From Patescibacteria group bacterium (GTDB lineage: Bacteria; Patescibacteria; Paceibacteria; UBA9973; UBA2103), in the NCBI GenBank assembly GCA_004322365.1, contig SCTS01000001.1:1-25810 (forward strand): DNA of 25,810 nt, in the 5' to 3' direction. How positions within the stretch are numbered: the first letter of the stretch is position 1; every line of letters begins with the position of its first letter. Of this stretch, positions 6,676-14,315 are shown piece by piece. A program made the translations under genes and the position numbers. The notes beneath the pieces were generated by a model. That model saw nothing but the letters and a program-made list of their open reading frames with translations. It did no database searches and had not been told where the DNA came from.

Positions 6676-7782
6676 TTACTTTGTTATTGAACGAGAGATT
6701 GACAGCAAAATTCCTGCAGCTCCGAGGGACACCAAGAGTGCAGTGCCTCCATGACTTACAAACACAAGCGGGAGTCCTGAAAGTGGCAGGAGAGCAAGCA
6801 TTGCGCCGATGTTTAAAAATGATTGCGCTGTAATGAGCACCACAATACCCACGGCAACCAATCCTCCAAACACATCTGGCGTTCTAGCGGCAACCCAGAG
6901 GCCTCGAAGGGCAAAGGTAATATACACAAGTATAAGTGCGAATCCCCCAACAAAACCAAATTCCTCCGCAAAGACTGAAAATATTGAGTCTGAAATAGGT
7001 GCCGGTAGTTTGCCAAATTTTTGGATACTTTGTCCAAATCCACGACCAAATGTCTCACCGGCGCCAACGGCAAGGAGGGATTGCTGGACCTGATAACTTA
7101 AGCCACGAGGATCTAGAGTCGGATGTAGGAATGTGGTAAGTCGATCTGCTAAGTAAGGGCGGAAAGAAACTAAAATAACCAAAAGACAGATCCCTGTGCC
7201 AGCCAGAATTGCCAAATGTTTAATACGAGCGCCTGCAGCCATAAACATGGCGCCACCAGCAACTGCAATAATAACAAAGGTGTCTGTGTCAGGTTGAGCA
7301 AGAAGTGCAGCTCCAGTTATTGCAGTAATAATTCCGAATGGTATGAGACCTTGACCAATGGTATTTATTTTTGATTTTGTATTTGAAAACCAAGTAGCAA
7401 GATACAAAATATAGGCAATTTTTAAAAACTCTGAAGGTTGTAGCGTAATTGGACCAAGGTGTATCCAACGCGTAGCGCCGTTCAGTGTAAGACCAAGATG
7501 TGGAATAAATACAAGAAGCGTGAGTACGATGGATGCGCCAAAAATATGCAAAGAAAAACGTTTCCATACGCGATACGGAACTGCTAAACAGAAGAAAAAT
7601 GCAATAAGTCCCCCGCCAAGCCCAAAGATTAGCTGACTACGTGCCACACTTGAAAATTTGGCACCATCGTACGCGAGTAATCCTAAAGAGGCTGAAAGGA
7701 AAATAAATAAACCACTGACTACAAGAGTCGCAACTGTCATTAGAAGTATCCGGTCTGGATGTTGGCGTGCCGGTTTTCTCAT
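6676..7782 (-). CDS. ftsW: SEDS-family peptidoglycan glycosyltransferase FtsW
   Basis: A 368-residue polytopic membrane protein with about ten predicted helices. SEDS hallmarks are visible: LQPSEFLKIAYI, GRGFGQSIQKFGKLPAPISDSIFSVFAEEFGF split around the conserved (L)Pxxx(S/T)D(F/S)IF segment, and SHGGTALLVSLGAAGILL near the C-terminus. The family polymerises glycan strands from lipid II with a partner class B PBP. Its place between mraY and murG favours FtsW over RodA. No ftsI-type PBP is adjacent. It starts seven bases after the mraY stop region, so the pair is likely co-transcribed. Confidence 0.93.
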   Translation of the reverse strand: MRKPARQHPDRILLMTVATLVVSGLFIFLSASLGLLAYDGAKFSSVARSQLIFGLGGGLIAFFFCLAVPYRVWKRFSLHIFGASIVLTLLVFIPHLGLTLNGATRWIHLGPITLQPSEFLKIAYILYLATWFSNTKSKINTIGQGLIPFGIITAITGAALLAQPDTDTFVIIAVAGGAMFMAAGARIKHLAILAGTGICLLVILVSFRPYLADRLTTFLHPTLDPRGLSYQVQQSLLAVGAGETFGRGFGQSIQKFGKLPAPISDSIFSVFAEEFGFVGGFALILVYITFALRGLWVAARTPDVFGGLVAVGIVVLITAQSFLNIGAMLALLPLSGLPLVFVSHGGTALLVSLGAAGILLSISRSITK

Positions 7783-7788
7783 AGGGTG

Positions 7789-8853
7789 TTAGCTGAGAAG
7801 TGCGAGAGAAACACCGAGAATCGCAAAAATAATAGAAAGAATCCAGTAGCGCATGGTGACCTTAGACCCTGGCCAGCCTATTGCTTCAAAGTGATGGTGG
7901 AGTGGGGCAATTTTAAAAACCTTTTTCTTAAAAACCTTTTTTGAGAACACCTGAATAATATTTGAAAGCACCGTTACGACAAGCAAGAACGCAATAATTG
8001 GCAGCGCGGGAAGTCCCCTACCTTCACCGAGGGTATCGGTCATAAATGCAATAGCGGCAACAGTGAGCGTTAAACCCATTGTGCCGGTTTCTGTCATCCA
8101 AAATCGCGCCGGAGGTACATTGAACCAAAGAAAAGCGAGGAGTGCTCCAACGATCGTTGCACAAAATGCCGCTAAGTCTATTTGGTTTTGGTGAAATGCA
8201 ATAAAGGCGTATGCAGTGAAGATGGATGCAAACACAGCTCCAGATAGGCCGTCAATTCCATCAATAACGCCTGAGGCATAGAGAAAGAGGGAAACCAACA
8301 TAAAAAATGGAATGACAAGCCATCCTATATACAGAGGATCTCCAAACGGCATACTGATAGAGGTTATGTCGAGTTTTGCATAGAACCACCAGCCAATACA
8401 AAAGGAAAGTACTGCAACGAACAAAAGTCGAATTCTCAGTGGAATACCCTTCTCGCCATTGCGATCAACAACATCGAGGATGTCGTTGATGAGACCTACT
8501 AATGAGCCGAGAATTAGAGTTGTGAAAGGTATCCATGTTTGAGACCGTGAAAGAAAGAGAAGTTTTGTGGTTGATGAGTTTGGAAAAATATATTGAAGAG
8601 CCCAAAGTAGGGCGATAGTAAGAATAACTGATGCCCACACAAGAATACCTCCCATGCGTGGAGTTTTTGTTTCAGTTTCTCCGTGGAGTCTCTCGAATTC
8701 TACAGCCACCTGCCCGTCGAGAGTTCTTTTGCCAGGTTGTTTTTTCCATACGCGGTATTTATAAAGGTAGTGCGTAAGAAGTGGAGCAATGGCAATGCCT
8801 ACCCAGAAAGCAATTACGGATGGGACAAAAACTTTAAGAAGGTCAATAATCAT
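7789..8853 (-). CDS. mraY: Phospho-N-acetylmuramoyl-pentapeptide transferase
   Basis: A 354-residue multi-helix membrane enzyme that transfers phospho-MurNAc-pentapeptide to undecaprenyl phosphate, giving lipid I. Visible motifs: TPRMGGILVW (family TPTMGG), GVIDGIDGLSG with the catalytic-site Asp, and LHHHFEAIGWPGSKV with the HHH triad. The first Asp of the family DD pair is replaced: the segment reads GLINDILDVVDRNGEKG, giving ND followed by a further Asp. The codons AAC-GAC are clear. The gene follows the carboxypeptidase by 54 bases and precedes ftsW by six. MurD, often found between mraY and ftsW, is absent. Overall identity as MraY is secure; the effect of the ND change is unknown. Confidence 0.94.
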   Translation of the reverse strand: MIIDLLKVFVPSVIAFWVGIAIAPLLTHYLYKYRVWKKQPGKRTLDGQVAVEFERLHGETETKTPRMGGILVWASVILTIALLWALQYIFPNSSTTKLLFLSRSQTWIPFTTLILGSLVGLINDILDVVDRNGEKGIPLRIRLLFVAVLSFCIGWWFYAKLDITSISMPFGDPLYIGWLVIPFFMLVSLFLYASGVIDGIDGLSGAVFASIFTAYAFIAFHQNQIDLAAFCATIVGALLAFLWFNVPPARFWMTETGTMGLTLTVAAIAFMTDTLGEGRGLPALPIIAFLLVVTVLSNIIQVFSKKVFKKKVFKIAPLHHHFEAIGWPGSKVTMRYWILSIIFAILGVSLALLS

Positions 8854-8907
8854 AGTATTTGTGTCGAGTGATTCATTTTACTATACAGAGCCTAAACAGG
8901 GTTCTTT

Positions 8908-9843
8908 TTATTGATTTGTATTGCAGATAAGAGAGCGTCGCATGCTTGTTTTCAGTGCGTTTGTTAAGGCAACCATATCAGCATCTCGCCCTTCTCTTGT
9001 TGAACCCAAGATAACTGCAACCACTCCATAGCCTGGTAGTGGTTCAAAAGTTACCGCTAAGTTTCCTCCAGCGATGTCTGTAAAGCCTGTTTTAGAACCA
9101 ATGGCTCCAGGAAGAAGTGATATGACAGAGCTAGTATTTGTTCCTCGATGTTTTGTATTATCAAGCGATAAAAAAGTATCCCTAACTACCGTTGTGCCCT
9201 CAACGAGGCGTGGTTTTGTTTCAACAATATGGGCAAATAATTTTCCAATGTCACGAGCAGACCCGAAGGCTCCAGCAGAATTTTCTGAGATATCAAGACC
9301 GGTGTCATCAGCAAAAAATGTTTGAGACATTCCGAGAGATACCGCCTTTTGGTTCATGTATTGTATAAACATTTCGGGTGACCCGTTTTTCTTTTTTTCT
9401 GTAGCAAGAGCAAGCGCATGAGCTCCATCGTTTGAAGAAGTTACAAGCGTAAAATCTATTAGATTTTTTACTCGCCACTTTTCTCCAACGGTCAATCCCG
9501 AGTCCCCTTCTGGTGTAAGGGCATCTTTTGATATTGTGACAGTATCATCATCTTCTAGTACATCAGACGCAACGAGTGCGGTCATAAGTTTTGTGAGTGA
9601 AGCCAGAGGTAGTTGAATATCAGCATTTTTTTCATACAAAACTTTTCCCGTGTCTAGATCTTGTGCGTATGCCGCTTTCCCCGTCAAAGAGAGTTGCGGA
9701 GAGAGGTTTGCACAAAACACTGACGCAGAAACTGTCGCGGGTGAATTCTCTTTAAAAACAAGTGGCCATGCCGAAAGAGCAATAGTTCCACCCAAGAGCA
9801 CGGTGCTCAATAGCAATAAATTTAGGCGCGTGTTTGGGTTCAT
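8908..9843 (-). CDS. Serine D-Ala-D-Ala carboxypeptidase (peptidase S11, DacA-like)
   Basis: A 311-residue exported penicillin-binding protein. Residues about 8-28 form a signal peptide or membrane anchor. The three active-site motifs are present: SLTK (82-85) with nucleophile Ser82, SSN (136-138) and KTG (251-253). The S11 family trims the terminal D-Ala of peptidoglycan stem peptides. The C-terminal PBP5-type beta domain and amphipathic anchor of DacA are missing, so attachment would be through the N-terminus. The start codon overlaps the scpB stop by four bases (ATGA), so the two are translationally coupled. A scpA-scpB-carboxypeptidase order also occurs in Firmicutes. Confidence 0.9.
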   Translation of the reverse strand: MNPNTRLNLLLLSTVLLGGTIALSAWPLVFKENSPATVSASVFCANLSPQLSLTGKAAYAQDLDTGKVLYEKNADIQLPLASLTKLMTALVASDVLEDDDTVTISKDALTPEGDSGLTVGEKWRVKNLIDFTLVTSSNDGAHALALATEKKKNGSPEMFIQYMNQKAVSLGMSQTFFADDTGLDISENSAGAFGSARDIGKLFAHIVETKPRLVEGTTVVRDTFLSLDNTKHRGTNTSSVISLLPGAIGSKTGFTDIAGGNLAVTFEPLPGYGVVAVILGSTREGRDADMVALTNALKTSMRRSLICNTNQ

Positions 9844-10415
9844 AGTGCTGGAGTGTTTTCTTCTGGTGGGGTTTCTTCGCGTCCAGCAAACACCCCATCA
9901 ATAGCTGATCGTGTTTCTGTATATCCCGGAATATCAGCGAGTGTGGCAACACCTAAGTATGCAGGTAGCTCTGCGGTAGCTCGATACAAAAAACTTCGTT
10001 TGTCGCTAGTATTTTCAACTCGCTCTATTAATCCTCGAATGAGGAGTGAGCGAAGTATTGAGGAGCAGTTAACGCCTCGGACATATTCAATATCGGATCT
10101 TGAAATAGGTCCTCGGAAAATCACTATACTAATAGTCTCTAAGCCTGCCTTACCAAGCGGGCCTTCCAGTTCTTCTCGGCGCATTTTTTCAATAAGTTCA
10201 TGTGTTTCTGATGCAGTTGCCAGGGCCACTGTCTCACCTTCGCGTACCACACGCACTCCTCGCCCTTCCAAGGCCATAGCAAGACTTGTAATACCAATTT
10301 CTGTTTCTTCTTTTGAAAGCCCTATGTGGGAGGAGAGTTCTTTAATTGTAATTGCACCACCGCGGAAAAAAAGTGCGGCTTCTATTTCTACTTCAATTGG
10401 AGGTTTTTGTGTCAT
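9840..10415 (-). CDS. scpB: Segregation and condensation protein B
   Basis: A 191-residue ScpB, the winged-helix protein that dimerises and binds the ScpA kleisin in the SMC-ScpAB condensin. The N-terminal IEAALFFRGGAITIKEL matches the family start (IEALLFxxGxPxxxxxL). A central segment, SIVIFRGPISRSDIEYVRGV, matches the conserved AIIAYxQPITRxEIExIRGV block. The start chosen is ATG 10415, one base after the scpA stop (TAATATG), which puts the conserved N-terminus at residue 8-9. In-frame starts at 10439 and 10469 would overlap scpA and add residues not seen in the family. The C-terminal tail (EETPPEENTP) is acidic and probably disordered. Confidence 0.92.
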   Translation of the reverse strand: MTQKPPIEVEIEAALFFRGGAITIKELSSHIGLSKEETEIGITSLAMALEGRGVRVVREGETVALATASETHELIEKMRREELEGPLGKAGLETISIVIFRGPISRSDIEYVRGVNCSSILRSLLIRGLIERVENTSDKRSFLYRATAELPAYLGVATLADIPGYTETRSAIDGVFAGREETPPEENTPAL

Positions 10416-10416
10416 A

Positions 10417-11142
10417 TTAAAATCGTGGAGTTTTTGCATTACCGTTATACGCGATAGCGATTTCACCAAAAGTTTGCTCTTGCTCTACTAGTACTAATCC
10501 TCGTTTGAAAAGTTCCAGCATAGCAAGAAAGCTTACCACTACCTCCCGTTTGTTTACTGCATGTGTGCCTGCAAAATCTCGGAAGGTCATTTGTATTGCG
10601 CGTTCAATTCGTCCTGATAATCGGTCTATCATTTCCTCAAGAGAAATAACCGATTTTACTGCCACTTCGTCTCGTTCAATTTCTTTTGGTGCACTTGCTA
10701 AAACACGCTCGGTAGCTTCTTGTATGCTTTGAAGCGACAAATCGTTTGATGGTGTAAAAAGAGGTTCGATATTTCGAGAGCCAGTACCAAAAAACATCCT
10801 AGAATGTAGAGTGCTTATTTCTTTGGCGGTGTCTCGAAATATTTTGTACAGTGCCAAACGAAATTCCAAATCTTTAACATCCCCCTCCTCTTCTTTAGTA
10901 AGGGAAAGTACTGGAAGTAGTGAACGAGATTTTAGGAGAAGTAGTGTTGCTGCAACAAGGATGAAATGAGCTGCCTGCCCCATTGGGAATGCGACTTGGC
11001 GTTGAATATATCCTAAAAAATCATCGGCGACGCTTGAGAGTGAAATATCTGAGATGAGGAGCTTCCGCTCTTCAATGAGATTCAAAAGTAGCTCCAACGG
11101 GCCTTCAAATTGGGGTGTTTTGATGCTAAAGCTTGTTTCCAC
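10417..11142 (-). CDS. scpA: Segregation and condensation protein A (kleisin)
   Basis: A 241-residue ScpA, the kleisin subunit that bridges SMC heads. The N-terminal FEGPLELLLNLIEERKLLISDISL is the family signature (split here by position 13-36), followed by the conserved FILVAATLLLLKSRSLLP. The C-terminal winged helix (VVVSFLAMLELFKRGLVLVEQEQTFGEI) matches the SMC-binding domain. The start codon is GTG (11140-11142). It heads the long minus-strand run. On the minus strand an extended -10 element, TGTTATAGT, ends six bases before the GTG with no Shine-Dalgarno sequence, so a leaderless transcript is predicted. Confidence 0.93.
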   Translation of the reverse strand: METSFSIKTPQFEGPLELLLNLIEERKLLISDISLSSVADDFLGYIQRQVAFPMGQAAHFILVAATLLLLKSRSLLPVLSLTKEEEGDVKDLEFRLALYKIFRDTAKEISTLHSRMFFGTGSRNIEPLFTPSNDLSLQSIQEATERVLASAPKEIERDEVAVKSVISLEEMIDRLSGRIERAIQMTFRDFAGTHAVNKREVVVSFLAMLELFKRGLVLVEQEQTFGEIAIAYNGNAKTPRF

Positions 11143-11148
11143 AAAATT

Positions 11149-11157
11149 ACTATAACA
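11149..11157 (-). promoter_or_regulatory. Extended -10 promoter of the scpA operon
   Basis: TGTTATAGT on the minus strand is a TGn-TATAAT-type extended -10 with one mismatch. It ends six bases upstream of the GTG start of scpA. No clear -35 is present, as is usual for extended -10 promoters. Confidence 0.55.
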
Positions 11158-11202
11158 CGCCTAAACATTGGCTGTTTTGAGAATATGCCCTCAATGTATT
11201 TA

Positions 11203-11237
11203 TTGACACCTCTTCCGAATCCAACTAAAGTTATAAT
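11203..11237 (+). promoter_or_regulatory. Candidate promoter of the small basic protein
   Basis: Perfect TTGACA (11203-11208) and perfect TATAAT (11232-11237) lie 23 bases apart, longer than the usual 16-19. TAAAGT (11226-11231) gives a 17-base spacing but is a poorer -10. Either would give a short leader of about 15-20 bases before the ATG at 11259. Confidence 0.45.
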
Positions 11238-11258
11238 TTGAGGATTGAACTGTACACC

Positions 11259-11420
11259 ATGTCTGAAAGTAACAACAAAGAAAAAAGACGCAGTACCCCC
11301 TTAGGAAGTGCACTTTTAAGACGAGCACAAGAGAGAGGGGCTAAGGCGAATGATAAAAAAATAATGAGGGAACGAAAAAAGAGACTTGCAAAAGCTTTAG
11401 CTCTCTTAATAGCTCGGTAA
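11259..11420 (+). CDS. Small highly basic protein, 53 residues
   Basis: No family recognised. Starting at ATG 11259 the product has 53 residues, about a third of them Lys or Arg (17 of 53), mostly in likely helical stretches (SALLRRAQERGAK, RERKKRLAKALALL). This composition suits an RNA- or DNA-binding or ribosome-associated peptide, but that is inference. A TTG-started longer reading from 11238 is unlikely, because TATAAT ends at 11237. GAGG lies about 15 bases before the ATG. The gene is divergent from scpA and 69 bases before pepA. Good promoter hexamers upstream support expression. Confidence 0.5.
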   Translation: MSESNNKEKRRSTPLGSALLRRAQERGAKANDKKIMRERKKRLAKALALLIAR

Positions 11421-11452
11421 GACACTGACGCTATCTCGTTTGATTTTTATTT

Positions 11453-11482
11453 TTGTATTCCGATATAGATCTGATATAGAAT
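11453..11482 (+). promoter_or_regulatory. Candidate pepA promoter
   Basis: TAGAAT (11477-11482) ends seven bases before the pepA ATG, with TTGTAT (11453-11458) 18 bases upstream. An alternative pair, TTGATT (11440-11445) and TATAGA (11464-11469), would give a leader of about 15 bases containing AGAGAG. GATATAGA is repeated at 11462 and 11473. Confidence 0.45.
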
Positions 11483-11489
11483 AGAGAGT

Positions 11490-12872
11490 ATGAAAATAGA
11501 TTTCACTGAACCTAAAGGCGCTGTGTCTGTTGACCTTATTGCTGGTGATGTCACCAGAGTGGTTGAAGACGCGCACGGTGTTGTTGTATTAAAAATAGGC
11601 ATTGGGAAAGTTGAGGAAATAACTCGTCGGAAACTTGTAACCATTTCACGAAAAGTTATACGCATTGCCAATGAACACCGATTTAGTGCCCTCTCTATCC
11701 CCTTCTCCGATTTTCAATTTGCAGGAACAAAGGACATTTCTGACCATGAGCTTGGGCGTATTCTTGCGGAAAATTTTGAAATGGCAAATTACGAGTTTCG
11801 GAAATACAAAACTCCACCCAAAGAAGGCTTTCCGACAATACAATCAATCTATATTCAAGGAGCAACGGCAGATGCCAAGAAAGGCTTTAAAGAAGGGCAA
11901 ATTATTGCTTCAGAAATCAACTACTGCCGTGATCTTGCAAACACACCAGGTGGTGACATGACGCCTACTATTCTTGCGAATAGCGCCAAACATCAACTTA
12001 AAGACACCTCTGCAACGGTTACCGTTCTTTCTGTTGCTGAAATTAAAAAGCTTAAAATGGGTCTCATTTTAGGCGTCGATAAAGGCTCTATAGAACCCGC
12101 AAAATTTATTATCGTTGAGTACTGGGGTGCTGGAAAAACAAGTAAGGAGAAGCCGATCGTACTTGTAGGTAAAGGAATTACCTTTGATACCGGGGGGATT
12201 AATTTGAAGCCATCTGACGCTTTGATGGGTATGAACCACGACATGGCCGGTGGTGCATCGGTTATCGCTACAGTCGCTATTGTTGCAAAGCTAAAGCTCA
12301 AAAAGAATGTTATTGCTCTCGTTCCCGCTGTTGAAAATGCAGTTTCAGGTTCCGCCTATCGCCCTGGCGACATACTCCGCGCTATGAATGGAAAAACGGT
12401 TGAGATATTCAATACCGATGCCGAAGGCAGACTTATTCTTGGTGACGCCCTTACCTACGCTGAACGATACAATCCACGGCTCGTTATTGATGTGGCAACG
12501 CTCACTGGTGCTGCTCTTGTGGCGCTTGGCAAACGCGCATCGGCTATTATGACAAGAACGCTATCGTTAGAAAATCTTCTTCGCGATCTCGGGGAAAAAT
12601 CGGGAGAATATGTATGGCCACTCCCCCTTTGGAAAGAGTATGAGGCAGAAGTTAGAGGTATTCATGCTGACCTTGCGAATGCCACGGTTGGGAGACCAGG
12701 GGGAGGGACAATTAACGGCGGAATATTCTTAGCGCAATTTACCGAAAAGTTTCCACAATGGGCACATATCGATATTGCTCCTCGTATGGAGTCTATTCCT
12801 GATGACATGTTGGCAAAGGGTGCAACAGGAACTCCTATACGCCTGCTAGTCCGACTTATAGAGACCTTCTAA
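11490..12872 (+). CDS. pepA: Leucyl aminopeptidase (M17 family)
   Basis: A 460-residue cytosolic di-metal aminopeptidase that removes N-terminal residues from peptides; in this nutrient-dependent group it probably serves peptide recycling. The signature NTDAEGRL is at residues 308-315. Metal ligands and catalytic residues align by spacing with E. coli PepA: K228, D233, D251, D310 and E312 as ligands, K240 and R314 as catalytic residues. The usual MKxDMxGAA reads MNHDMAGGA. The N-terminal macro-like domain (1-150) is less conserved, as normal. The gene stands alone on the plus strand and converges on aspS with an 11-base gap; no terminator is seen there. Possible homologues of PepA also bind DNA, but nothing here indicates that. 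Confidence 0.94.
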   Translation: MKIDFTEPKGAVSVDLIAGDVTRVVEDAHGVVVLKIGIGKVEEITRRKLVTISRKVIRIANEHRFSALSIPFSDFQFAGTKDISDHELGRILAENFEMANYEFRKYKTPPKEGFPTIQSIYIQGATADAKKGFKEGQIIASEINYCRDLANTPGGDMTPTILANSAKHQLKDTSATVTVLSVAEIKKLKMGLILGVDKGSIEPAKFIIVEYWGAGKTSKEKPIVLVGKGITFDTGGINLKPSDALMGMNHDMAGGASVIATVAIVAKLKLKKNVIALVPAVENAVSGSAYRPGDILRAMNGKTVEIFNTDAEGRLILGDALTYAERYNPRLVIDVATLTGAALVALGKRASAIMTRTLSLENLLRDLGEKSGEYVWPLPLWKEYEAEVRGIHADLANATVGRPGGGTINGGIFLAQFTEKFPQWAHIDIAPRMESIPDDMLAKGATGTPIRLLVRLIETF

Positions 12873-12883
12873 TGGCCGCTCGT

Positions 12884-14236
12884 TTAGCCCTCTGAAGTAT
12901 CGATTTGGTTTAAAGATGAATCGATACGGTTCATGTCTCGAGGGAACATTGTTGCTTCGCGGATGTTTTCAAGACCCAAAATCTGCATAGTCATACGCTC
13001 TGCACCAAATGCAAAACCTCCTTCAGGTGGTACTCCGTAACGGAATGCTTCAAGGAACATGGCAATCTTTTCAGGATCCATTCCCCACTCTTTTACATGT
13101 TTTAAAAGCTGTTTGTAGTCATTAATACGGCGTCCGCCTGAAAGCCATTCACGTCCACGACAGAGTAAATCTACGCCTTCGTTGAATTCAGGATTTTCAG
13201 GATTCGGATATACATAGAAAGGTTTTTGCTTTGTAGGGTAACCATACACATACACAAAGTCAGAGCCTGTTTCTTTTTTAACAATATCGCAAAGAATTCG
13301 CTCATCTTCTGCGTTCAAATCTTTGTCGCCGCGCACATCTCGTCCATTGAATGCGAAAATTTTATCCTGCGCTTCAGTGAGAGTCATTGTTGGTGTGTGT
13401 TCAAGTAACACGGGTAATTCTGCTTTGAGGTGTTCAAGTTCTCTGCTGCATTGGAGAGCTAGTTGCTGCAAAATAAAGCGGACTGTGTTTTCAGACATAT
13501 CGCGTATGTCCTCCCACGATTTAATGAATGCCCACTCGGCGTCGAGCGAAACGACTTCTGTCAGATGACGAGTGGTGGCCGATGGTTCTGCGCGGAATAT
13601 TTTATTGACTGAAAAGACACGCTCAAACGCAGACATGACAATCTGCTTGTAAAGCTGTGGCGACTGCGAGAGATATGCTTTTTTACCAAAGTACTGAACC
13701 TCAAAGACCTCCGCCCCACCCTCAGCGGTTGCAGGAGTAATTGATGGAGCTTGGAACTCAAGGAAATCTTGCGACTTCATGTATTCACGGAACGAGTCAA
13801 TGATGACTGCCTGGATCTTAAAAATTGCTTGATTGCGCGAGTGACGGAGTGTGAGTGCTCGGTGGTCAAGTTCAGTAGTGAGATCGAGGTTATAGCCTGA
13901 TTCAGACATATCAAACGGCAGTGACTCTGCCTCAGCGAGAACTTTTATTTCAAGTACTTCAAGTTCAATGGTGCCATTTTGTACCTTCTCATTTACATTT
14001 TTTGGTGGCCGCGCATTAACTTTTGCAGTTACCTCCACCACATATTCATGGCGCAAGGTTTTTGCAGTTTCTAGCGCCTCACTTGCTGGCAGTACCACTC
14101 CCTGCACTTTGCCTGAGCGATCGCGGAAATCGAAGAAAATCATTTTGCCTTGATCGCGACGAACATCAACCCAGCCTTGGATAGTTACCTCCTTCCCAAT
14201 GTATTCCGGTAAATCTTTTATTAGTATTCTTTTCAT
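12884..14236 (-). CDS. aspS: Aspartyl-tRNA synthetase, archaeal/eukaryotic type
   Basis: A 450-residue class IIb synthetase. An N-terminal OB-fold anticodon domain (residues 1-105, GWVDVRRDQGKMIFFDFRDRSG in two parts) is followed by the catalytic core with LSQSPQLYKQ, motif 2 FRAEPSATTRHLTE and motif 3 FAFGAERMTMQILG, then FPRD-NR near the end. It lacks the roughly 100-residue GAD insertion of standard bacterial AspRS, and its length and motifs match the archaeal type. Many enzymes of this type are non-discriminating and charge both tRNA(Asp) and tRNA(Asn), followed by GatCAB amidation; which applies here is not decidable. An AsnRS-like role is the main alternative, but RHLTE with the archaeal AspRS core favours Asp. 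It lies downstream of trpS. Confidence 0.88.
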   Translation of the reverse strand: MKRILIKDLPEYIGKEVTIQGWVDVRRDQGKMIFFDFRDRSGKVQGVVLPASEALETAKTLRHEYVVEVTAKVNARPPKNVNEKVQNGTIELEVLEIKVLAEAESLPFDMSESGYNLDLTTELDHRALTLRHSRNQAIFKIQAVIIDSFREYMKSQDFLEFQAPSITPATAEGGAEVFEVQYFGKKAYLSQSPQLYKQIVMSAFERVFSVNKIFRAEPSATTRHLTEVVSLDAEWAFIKSWEDIRDMSENTVRFILQQLALQCSRELEHLKAELPVLLEHTPTMTLTEAQDKIFAFNGRDVRGDKDLNAEDERILCDIVKKETGSDFVYVYGYPTKQKPFYVYPNPENPEFNEGVDLLCRGREWLSGGRRINDYKQLLKHVKEWGMDPEKIAMFLEAFRYGVPPEGGFAFGAERMTMQILGLENIREATMFPRDMNRIDSSLNQIDTSEG

Positions 14237-14251
14237 GTTGTTTTGATGTTT

Positions 14252-14302
14252 AAAGCTCGAAGCTGAAAGCTGGATGGTCCCTTCGGACCCGATGAAGCAT
14301 CG
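14252..14302 (-). repeat. Degenerate heptad repeat and two hairpins between trpS and aspS
   Basis: Plus-strand units AAAGCTC, GAAGCTG, AAAGCTG and GATGGTC (14252-14279) resemble the heptad family seen elsewhere in the window. They are followed by two tight stems, GGTCC-CTTC-GGACC (14276-14289) and CGATG-AAG-CATCG (14290-14302). This copy starts 37 bases from the aspS-side ATG stretch and 13 bases short of the trpS stop, unlike the flush copies. Confidence 0.5.
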
Positions 14303-14315
14303 CCTAAACCCTTTC

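Noticed and set aside
8850..8876. Eight-codon frame (MNHSTQIL) whose stop overlaps the mraY ATG as ATGA, with TATAGT three bases upstream
   Set aside because: Such a short frame arises easily by chance, and the -10 is too close for a transcript to include its start. No attenuation structure is seen.
9853..10491. 212-codon plus-strand frame opposite scpB
   Set aside because: It is the antisense shadow of scpB, Ser- and Arg-rich as expected from the complementary strand, with no recognisable domain.
14237..14315. T-box or Trp-type attenuator in the trpS-aspS spacer
   Set aside because: The spacer is only 79 bases, lacks the T-box consensus and a Trp- or Asp-rich leader peptide, and is better described as a heptad remnant with hairpins.
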